Shown here one piece after another: positions 15,995 to 23,600 of a DNA stretch of 48,951 bases. Source of the DNA: an uncultured Lachnospiraceae bacterium (GTDB lineage Bacteria; Bacillota; Clostridia; Lachnospirales; Lachnospiraceae); NCBI GenBank assembly GCA_910583895.1, contig CAJTYJ010000007.1:1-48951 (forward strand). Reading direction: 5' to 3'. The notes under the pieces are model-generated. The model had not been told where the DNA came from. It was given only the letters and a program-made list of their open reading frames with translations, and ran no database searches. Position 1 is the first letter of the stretch, and each line of letters opens with the position of its first letter. The position numbers were made by a program, and so were the translations under genes.

Positions 15995-17539
15995 TCATTG
16001 TGTGCAGGTCAGATAATAAAAGCGTGTATATTCCGGAACCCGGAACACTTCTTCTCCTTCTGTCCGGTATTTGGTGCAGTCTGCAAACACAAGCCTGCCG
16101 TCGGGAAGTGCACAGCGCGGAGTGTTCTCCCATGCAAACGGAGCTTCAGAAGCGGGCAGGATACAGTCGGCTTTGGGATCACCGGGACGGTAGGTAAAGA
16201 TCCCGTCATATCCCCAGAATACAAGGCCGTTATCAGAAACAGGAGCGATGATATCCAGCATGACCGTTCCTTCCGGTACAAGATTCATGAAGATCTCGCC
16301 GAGAGTTCCTTGCTGCAGGTCGACGGTTGCAATTCCCATCTGGCTGCCCTTTTGTATCTGTGTGTATATGCGGCCGTCTTTGCCCAGACACAGTCCGCCC
16401 ATATCATGGGAAGTATAAGTATCTGAGGTGATGCTTTTTACATAATTTCCCTGACTGTCCAGAACGATCAGCAGTGCATCCTGGATTCCTGCTGCACGTA
16501 CATAGATATAGCCCTGTTCATCTACAACCATGCTTCGGACAATGCCTGCAGAATCATTTCCCTGAAGAGGAAGAGCGGCCAGGTCCACTTTTTCTGTCAC
16601 TGTTCCGTCGGCATCCAGAATCCAGAGTGAAGGCCGGTATGGTCTGCCTGCGATCGTTATGCCCCCGGTCCGGTCCCCTGTATCCTCCGTCTGTTCATTC
16701 AGGCCGAGATAAACCGTTCCATTTTGATCTTCATAAAATGCATGGATCAAAGTATCCGTATGGAAATCATCGAAAAACAGTTCCGAATCACTGCTGCCGG
16801 CTGCCATGCGGTGAATTGCATTTTTCCCCATGAGGAACAGATCCTCCTGTCCTGCTGCAATCATTCGGATCTCAAGCTCTCCGGTATAGGAAATGGCAGT
16901 CTCCCGGGCCGCGGCTGCAAAATCGTCCTCCTGACAGATCTGTTCCTCCAAAAATACGGTTTCACCAGCAGTGATCTTTTCATTCATAATCTGAAGGCTG
17001 TAATCCCGCCGATGCCGGAAATCAATGATCTGCAACAGTTCTTCATCGCTCATGTCTTCTTCCGGCAGGAAAAAGGTAGAGTTGTCTTTTGAAAATGCAA
17101 TCCCTTTCCCTTTGTATGCTTTTGCAGTGGGAATCATGGTGAGCACCTTTTCCGGAAAGACGGCTGCTTCTTCATAAGAAATTTTCAGTTCTTCCATACG
17201 CGTCTGTTCATGTTCGGTGAACGGACGGCTGTAGTGGTCGGCACCCACTCTGCTGGTCTGGATCTGCGCGAAATAGTCCGAGATTTCCTGTTCGTTCATG
17301 GCCTCCATCCGCTGCTGCACAGCGCTGACTGCTGCCATGACGGTGACAGAGCACAGGGCGGTCAGTACAGCAGCCAGAGCCAGCGTTCTTTTCCAGTTCA
17401 TCCGAAATCCGGAACGCTGTTTTGACAGCCTGACGAATATAGGTTCTGTTTTTTCGTATAATGTATCTGGAAGAATCATTTTTTCCTGATCTGCCATCTG
17501 AAACAGCTGTTGTTCCAATGGATCGGTTCCTCTTTTCAT
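15995..17539 (-). CDS. Membrane-anchored anti-sigma-like protein with C-terminal propeller-like repeats
   Basis: 514 residues. The N-terminal cytosolic part (about 1-50, TDPLEQQLFQMADQEKMILP) is followed by one membrane helix (TLALAAVLTALCSVTVMAAV, about 53-72) and a large outside domain. The latter repeats short strands such as GTVYLGLNEQTED, PSLWILDADGTVTEKVDL, GYIYVRAAGIQDALLIVLD and GRIYTQIQKGSQMGIATVDL, suggestive of a beta-propeller. It begins 20 bp after the sigma-factor gene in the same orientation, the standard arrangement of a sigma/regulator pair. Its role as an anti-sigma factor is inferred from position and topology; no zinc-finger anti-sigma motif is seen. Confidence 0.7.
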   Translation of the reverse strand: MKRGTDPLEQQLFQMADQEKMILPDTLYEKTEPIFVRLSKQRSGFRMNWKRTLALAAVLTALCSVTVMAAVSAVQQRMEAMNEQEISDYFAQIQTSRVGADHYSRPFTEHEQTRMEELKISYEEAAVFPEKVLTMIPTAKAYKGKGIAFSKDNSTFFLPEEDMSDEELLQIIDFRHRRDYSLQIMNEKITAGETVFLEEQICQEDDFAAAARETAISYTGELEIRMIAAGQEDLFLMGKNAIHRMAAGSSDSELFFDDFHTDTLIHAFYEDQNGTVYLGLNEQTEDTGDRTGGITIAGRPYRPSLWILDADGTVTEKVDLAALPLQGNDSAGIVRSMVVDEQGYIYVRAAGIQDALLIVLDSQGNYVKSITSDTYTSHDMGGLCLGKDGRIYTQIQKGSQMGIATVDLQQGTLGEIFMNLVPEGTVMLDIIAPVSDNGLVFWGYDGIFTYRPGDPKADCILPASEAPFAWENTPRCALPDGRLVFADCTKYRTEGEEVFRVPEYTRFYYLTCTQ

Positions 17540-17559
17540 GGAAAACTCCTTTCTTCTGG

Positions 17560-17907
17560 TCAATGGTCCGATAATTTTTCACGGAGCAGTTTTTTCCCTC
17601 TGGAAAGCCGTGATTTTACGGTGCCCTGGGAGATATGGAGCGCCTTTGCGATCTCCGGGATCGAGAGCCGTTCATAGAAATACAAAAGGATCGTCTTTGC
17701 CTCATTTGCGGCAATCTGCATGAGCCATGCATGGAAATGGTCCGCTTTGCGCAGTGTATGCAGTTTCTCATATGCCCGCAGAAGCGTTTCACTGACAGCA
17801 TCCTCGGCATCTGCCCGGTTGTGCAGGATGCCAAAGGCAAGCCGGTACAGATTCGGCAGGGATTTTCGTATCTGTTTTTCAAATGTTTTATGATCTATGA
17901 CTGCCAT
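17560..17907 (-). CDS. ECF-type sigma-70 factor lacking the sigma2-sigma4 linker
   Basis: RNA polymerase sigma factor of only 115 residues (usual ECF length about 160-190). Sigma-2 is present (YRLAFGILHNRADAEDAVSE to DHFHAWLMQIAANEAK), and so is the helix-turn-helix of sigma-4 (LSIPEIAKALHISQGTVKSR then LSRGKKLLREKL). They are joined directly at AANEAK|TILLYFYERL: the flexible linker and the first part of region 4 (about 45-50 residues) are missing, without a frameshift. This looks like an in-frame deletion. AAGGAG precedes the ATG by 8 nt. On the minus strand two GGAAC motifs 10 bp apart (17977-17963) lie upstream, reminiscent of an ECF -35. Confidence 0.75.
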   Translation of the reverse strand: MAVIDHKTFEKQIRKSLPNLYRLAFGILHNRADAEDAVSETLLRAYEKLHTLRKADHFHAWLMQIAANEAKTILLYFYERLSIPEIAKALHISQGTVKSRLSRGKKLLREKLSDH

Positions 17908-18116
17908 GCCTCATCTCCTTACTTTGTATTGTGCCGGCTTCTGCCTTTTATGATATCAGAATGTTCCAAAAGGTTCCCCAATTAATAAAATTTTTTTGTG
18001 CCCCATGCAGCATGTATAAATCAGAGCGCCGCGCCTGCCCCGTAGCCGCCCGGAGGATGAGCGCATATTTACTCATAAAGAACAGAAAAATCTGACGCAG
18101 ATCGGTTCCCGGCTTA

Positions 18117-18145
18117 TTGTAATCTGTCGGAAGGCTGTGTATAAT
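18117..18145 (+). promoter_or_regulatory. Promoter of the Rpn-type nuclease gene
   Basis: TTGTAA (18117-18122) and TATAAT (18140-18145) are separated by 17 bp, about 50 bp before the start codon. The preceding 18000-18110 is G+C-rich non-coding sequence without clear structure. Confidence 0.6.
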
Positions 18146-18195
18146 AGAAACAGATTACCGTGTGTTCCGGCAGTGATTTACAGGAAGGAAGACAA

Positions 18196-19011
18196 ATGGA
18201 AAACATGGAAGCAAAACAGACAAAATGGGAAGAATTAAGCATATCCAACGACTTTCTGTTTGGAAAGGTCATGCAGGACGCAGAACTTTGTAAAGAACTG
18301 TTGCAGAGGATCCTGCCGGATCTGAAGATTGAACGCATTGAATACCCGGAACTGCAAAAGGCGATCAAAAAGGATTTTGATGCAAAAGGGGTCCGTTTGG
18401 ATGTGTATGTAAATGATGGGAAAGGCACGGTATATGATATAGAAATGCAGGCAGTCACCTCTGGATGTCTGCCAAGGAGAACCAGATATTATCAAAGCAT
18501 GATAGATTTACAGCTGGTTGATAAAGGGCAGGACTATGATACACTGAACAATAGTTATATTATCTTTATCTGCCTGTCAGATTTATTTGGAAAAGGCCGG
18601 TATATGTACACCTTTGAAAATGTCTGCAAAGAAGATTCTGAGGTCATGCTGAATGACGGAGCAAAAAAGATTTTCCTGAATGCAGATGGAAAAAACGGAA
18701 CAGTAAGTGCGGAATTAAAAGCATTTCTGGATTATGTGGCAGGTAAATCGTCGGAAGATATATTTGTGAAGAAACTGAAGTGTGCTGTGGAGAAGGCGAA
18801 GAAGAACCGGGAATGGAGGCATGAGTATATGACGTTGCTAATGCGTGACAGAGAAAATCAGAAAATTGGCGAGAAACGTGGTAAGATTTATGAGACAATT
18901 TCTATGGGAAGAGATTATCATATTCCAGAAGAAGAAATTATAACAAGGCTGCGTACAAAATTTGATCTGACAGAGGAACAGGCAAGAGCATATTTAGATG
19001 AGGCAGAATAA
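18196..19011 (+). CDS. Rpn-family PD-(D/E)XK nuclease / putative transposase-like protein
   Basis: 271 residues. The start SISNDFLFGKVMQDAELCKE is the hallmark of the Rpn/PDDEXK_2 group; RLDVYVNDGKGTVYDIEMQA supplies the D...E-x-Q nuclease core (D in RLDVYV, E-M-Q after the second strand), followed by RRTRYYQSMIDLQLVDKGQDY. Members act as DNA nucleases linked to recombination and occur as many paralogues in Lachnospiraceae. The C-terminus (IPEEEIITRLRTKFDLTEEQ) is the usual helical tail. The start is ATG 18196, after AGGAAGG. It is a stand-alone gene with its own promoter. Confidence 0.88.
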   Translation: MENMEAKQTKWEELSISNDFLFGKVMQDAELCKELLQRILPDLKIERIEYPELQKAIKKDFDAKGVRLDVYVNDGKGTVYDIEMQAVTSGCLPRRTRYYQSMIDLQLVDKGQDYDTLNNSYIIFICLSDLFGKGRYMYTFENVCKEDSEVMLNDGAKKIFLNADGKNGTVSAELKAFLDYVAGKSSEDIFVKKLKCAVEKAKKNREWRHEYMTLLMRDRENQKIGEKRGKIYETISMGRDYHIPEEEIITRLRTKFDLTEEQARAYLDEAE

Positions 19012-19168
19012 CCTGTATTCGCGATTCCCGGGCAGAGCGTACCATGGTTGTGCCTGTTTTTGAATACTGCTGCGTGATTTATCACATTTTGGTACGTTAT
19101 GGAGAACCCTGTCAGATAAAAGAAGAAGTATTACGGGAAATAATTTCAGAATGAAGGAGGATCTGCGT

Positions 19169-20290
19169 ATGGAACTGACAAATGAACAGCGGACCTGTCT
19201 GGGACTGGAGCTTATAGAACTGGCCTGGGAGCGTGTGGAGATTCCCAATAACAGTGTGAACCCTGAGCGCTCTACGGGTAAGGATATTCTGTTCTTTGAC
19301 GGTGATGTTCTTCGTAAAGTCATCTGGCTTCATGACAGCGGCAGTTTTCTTGAGGATTCCTGGTATCTGAAAACCCGGGATAACCGTACAATGATCGCTC
19401 CAATTACTGCAAAAGGAAAGCCCAGGCGTTTAAACGGCGTCAATATTCAAAGATGCACGCCCCGTGGGATGTATTTTAGTTTCAATGGCGGGCATGAACA
19501 AAAAGGCGGCGTTTATCTTGCGAATTATACGACACAGAGGACTTTTTATTCGTCAGAGTTCGCCGGGATTCCGTCCATGGACGAGGAAGGACTTCAGAAG
19601 TTTCTCAAGCAGTGGGCTGCAGACACAGGTGCTGACGATCTGGCAGAGATTCAGGCATTTGCAGGTGCAAAAAGGCGGCGCTGCAAATATCGGGAAGGTG
19701 ATTTCTTTCGTTTTAAATATGACCGCAGGAGCTATGGTTACGGCAGGATTCTGCTTGACGTCCGTCAGTTTATAAAAAACGGCGGGAAATTCTGGAATAT
19801 TCTTATGGGAAAACCGCTCTGTGTATCCATCTGTCATATCGTCACGGAAGATCCGGATGTGAGTATTGACAGGCTGCAGACATTAAGCAGCTGCCCGTCC
19901 GAATATATGATGGACAATCATTTTTATTATGGAGAATATGAGATCATCGGAAATGCACCGCTTCCAGAGGATCCGGATGCGATCGATTATCCGGTGATGT
20001 ATGGCCGCTCCATCAGTGGGCTCGACCCGGATAAAATCTGTTATTGCAGAGGAAAAGATTATCGGGAAATTCCGCTGGACGCAGAGAAGCTTCTTCAGAA
20101 AGATTTCAAAAAGAACGGGATAGGCTATTGGCCTCACATAAACAAAACCCTTGTTCTGGAATGTATCAAAGCAGGGTCCAATGAACCGTTTTGGAATAAA
20201 GAACCGAAGAATTCTTGTACTTATGATCTTCGCAATCCTGCCTACAAGAAAGAGCTGGAATATGTACAGGAGCAGATGGGAATCTGTTAA
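19169..20290 (+). CDS. Imm26-like protein with extra N-terminal domain
   Basis: 373 residues. The C-terminal part (about 160-330) matches the Imm26 pattern: REGDFFRFKYDRRSYGYGRI, KPLCVSICHIVTEDP, YMMDNHFYYGEYEIIGNAPL and DYPVMYGRSISG. Imm26 proteins are proposed immunity factors of polymorphic toxin systems (family knowledge). The N-terminal 150 residues (LTNEQRTCLGLELIELAWER, then GKDILFFDGDVLRKVIWLHD) are not recognised. No toxin gene is visible next to it, so immunity is not demonstrated. ATG 19169 follows GAAGGAGG by about 9 nt. It precedes the small gene at 20342 and the DUF4132 giant on the same strand, likely one operon. Confidence 0.7.
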   Translation: MELTNEQRTCLGLELIELAWERVEIPNNSVNPERSTGKDILFFDGDVLRKVIWLHDSGSFLEDSWYLKTRDNRTMIAPITAKGKPRRLNGVNIQRCTPRGMYFSFNGGHEQKGGVYLANYTTQRTFYSSEFAGIPSMDEEGLQKFLKQWAADTGADDLAEIQAFAGAKRRRCKYREGDFFRFKYDRRSYGYGRILLDVRQFIKNGGKFWNILMGKPLCVSICHIVTEDPDVSIDRLQTLSSCPSEYMMDNHFYYGEYEIIGNAPLPEDPDAIDYPVMYGRSISGLDPDKICYCRGKDYREIPLDAEKLLQKDFKKNGIGYWPHINKTLVLECIKAGSNEPFWNKEPKNSCTYDLRNPAYKKELEYVQEQMGIC

Positions 20291-20341
20291 AAAATAAATG
20301 GAAACGGAAGAACAGGAACAGAAAACAGAGGAAAGATTTGT

Positions 20342-20643
20342 ATGGAATTATGGAAACAGGAAATAGAAAAGATGGAATCGAGCGCCATCCAACGGCGTAC
20401 TTTGGCGATCCCGGAGCGATTGTTCATTTTATTGAACAGTTTCATCCGGAATATGAGACCTGCCTTTTGGAATCCCTGAAGAGAACACCGACTGTTACAA
20501 CAATCTGGATGCTGAACCGGTGTATGAACGCAGGGGAGTGTTTGAATGAAGGACCGGGTCTTTTACAGGAAATTGCAAACAGGGCAGATGTGGATAAAAG
20601 TATCAGAGAACAGGCCCGGGAATATATAGGAGGACAACAGTGA
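20342..20643 (+). pseudogene. Small protein linked to DUF4132, probable frameshift near the start
   Basis: The main frame reads ERHPTAYFGDPGAIVHFIEQ ... LLESLKRTPTVTTIWMLNRC to the stop at 20641-20643 (about 98 codons from ATG 20350). However, the best translation start is ATG 20342, 6-10 nt after GAGGAAAG, and that frame gives a convincing N-terminus (MELWKQEIEKMESS) which runs out of frame before HPTAYFG. A 1-nt deletion between about 20375 and 20395 would join them. Either the gene is frameshifted, or translation starts at ATG 20350 with poor spacing. The product looks all-helical (HEAT-like). It ends 1 bp before the DUF4132 start. Confidence 0.5.
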
Positions 20644-20644
20644 C

Positions 20645-23600
20645 ATGGCGGAATTTACTTACCAGACCAGAAGAAAATTAAGCGAAGAATGGATCGCGCA
20701 GACCAAAAAGAATGCAGCCGGGGTTTCCGATGAGGCAAAAGCGCTGCTTCCTTCCATTCATTATCATGCAGTTCCCCGAGATACATGTATATGGATGCGA
20801 AAGCTTTTGGAGGAAGGTACATACCAGACGCTGAGGGAGCTTTACCAGAACCGGTTTCAGGATTTGATCTGCGCCTGCATTCCAAGGGATCAGCACGAAG
20901 AATTTTATTATGCGCTGGATCAGATGAATCAGTATCAGATGACGGCCGGATGGCAGAGAAGGAGCGTGCGTTCAGAAAGTTATGCGCCGTTTGTGGAAGC
21001 GAGCATCCGGCTGTTCCAGGCGTATACCCGTCTGAAATTTTATGGAGTATCTTTTTCTGACCTGCTGACAGGCAACGCCGAGCCGGAAATATATGACCAT
21101 GCACGGACAGAATTTTTTGCCTATGGGGAGATTCTGGCAGCACAGATTGACCTTGGAAATGAAAAAACCATTCAGGCGGTAAAAGACATTCTGCTGGGAG
21201 ACGGGAATACTTCCATGATCAGCCACCAGCTGATCCGCGGGATTGTCATGTGCAAAAATCAGGAGCTGTATGAAGTACTCGGAAAATTTCTGCTTGCGGC
21301 AAGATTGCAGGAGGGAGCCAGACAGGCCGTGTGCGAGACGATGGATGCCGGGCGGCCGGAGGCTTTTCTGCATCTGTTTTCCGTGATCGAAGAACATGAT
21401 CTGATCCGTTATTCTTCCGTAAAACGTGCGGTCAGTACCTGGATTGGAATCTTCAATGAAAAAAGTGTGGACCGGATATCGGAAAAGCTTATGCGCCTGA
21501 TGGGGGGCTGCCTGCGGGAGGAAGCGTTTCGAAATGAGCAGCTTGCGTCCAGTGATTCCATAGCCATCAGCTGCGCGCTCTGGGCGCTGGGCTTCTACCG
21601 GGCCCAGGACGCCGTGGAAGCCGTACAGCATCTTATAAAGTGCGGCACGAAACATCAGAAGATGACCGCTTCTTATTTTGTATCTTCCCTTCAGGAGGAA
21701 AGTCTGAAAATGCAGGCGACAAAGGAAGTGATCCGGGAATATTCGGACGATCTGGAGCTGGTGGCATGTTTTATGCATGGCTTTATGGAGCTGTCCGGCA
21801 TGCATCTGATGTCCCTCGTAAAAGAAGAGAACAAAGGGTACTATTCGCTGCGGGACGCTGCGGTTATAGAGCCGAAGAAGATGGAACCCACAGAGCTTTT
21901 TGACAGCAGAGAAGAAGCGGTGCAGATGTATGAGATCTTAAAGGGAATTCTGAAAAAGCTTCCGAAAAAAGGGCTTGTGCTTTCCCCCTGCATTTTCCCC
22001 TGGCATGAGGTAAGCCTTACCCCGTCGCATCTTGCAGTGCGCATGTGTCTGATTGCCTGGATGCTGCAGGAGGATGCTCTGCTTGACGAAGCCGCGAAGC
22101 TGATTCCGACCATCGGGCAGGGCACGCAGTACGGGACTTATGACCGGCTGACGGCAGCGCGTGTGCTTCTCTGGCGTCCGGCGTCAAAGGTACGGCGGGA
22201 GATTCTCTTTGACCTGATGCACAATCCGGAGGAATCCACCTGCCGGACGGCTTTTAGGCTGGCGGATGATTTGACGCTTACGGCGGAGGATTACCGGAAA
22301 ATCGAACAGAATTTAAAATACAAAAAAGGACGCGCCGGAACGCTTACACTTCTGAGAAAACAGCCGCCTGCACAGCTTGCAGAGTCCATCGGAAGGCTGC
22401 TGAGTGCCAAATCCGAAGAATGTCATCTGGGTGCGCTGGATCTTGCGCTGCAGATGAAAAAGGAAGATTCGTCTGATTTTGCGCTGGTAAAGCCGTATCT
22501 GTCGGCTTTTGCAGGAGAAACGGGGCCGGAGCAGGTGTTGTTAAGAGAGCTGTTGGGAGAGTCCAGCGAGGCCCAGGACATTCTGCAGACACCCGGCTAT
22601 GGTTTTTATGATGTCGGGAAAGAATGGGTTCTGCCTCCTGTGGACGTGGACGAAAAAGAGGCGTCCTCCCTGTTTGTCTATGGAGAAGAGGCATGCATCC
22701 GCGTGCTGAAGGCTTTGAACAGCCTGATCGAAGAAAACCGGGAGCGGACTTATAAAACGGCATGGGAAGCGGACGAGATGCTGGGAAATAATCTGGAGCG
22801 ATGCCGGTTTATCGGGAAGGATCCGGATGCCACGCCGCTGGATGCCTATCCGTTCCGGGAGCTGTGGGAGGACTTTTATCAAAAGGAGATCAAAACACCG
22901 GAGCTTTTGCTGGAAATCGCGTTTTATCAGGAATGTCGGAGCAACCGGAGCGCTTATGAACAGAATCTGCCGCTGTATGAAAAAGTATTCGGCAGCGGGG
23001 CAGAAAAGAAACCGCCGTTTTCAGACCTGATTCAGGGGCTTCGCTACGGCGTGCAGGCCCGTACAGTTCTGGATACGCTGTTTTCGGAGTATGTTCCGGA
23101 TGAGCTGAAGGTGCGTTTCGGACTGTGTGGTACAGCGGCCCTTCTGTCAGTGCTTGACAGCTCCAACGATTTTTATGTGGTCAGTGAGAAGCGCTACAGC
23201 GGGGAAAATGTGACTTATACCAAACGGGCGGCTGATCTGCCGATTTTCCGGAGCATGCGCGTATGGCTTTCACTGGCCGGCGAAAAGGACTGGGAAAGTG
23301 CGTTTGCCCTGCGTTTTCGCTTGCAGCAGTATTATTTTCAGCAGCGGGAGCGGGAACAGCTCCCACCCTATCAGAGCAGATATGATATTTACCTGTTTTT
23401 AAGGGATTATGTACAGTGCTATGTGCGGGGCATCTGGGATAAAGATCATTTATATAAAGCGGTGTTTGACTTTTCCAGTATGGGTGCTTTGTTGGAGCCG
23501 ATCAGTGTTGTGGAGCAAAAAGGGGCCGTTTCCTCCAAAAATGCCAGGATCGGTGCCCTGAATGCCTTTTTCGGGACGGATGCCATTTCGCCGGTGGACG

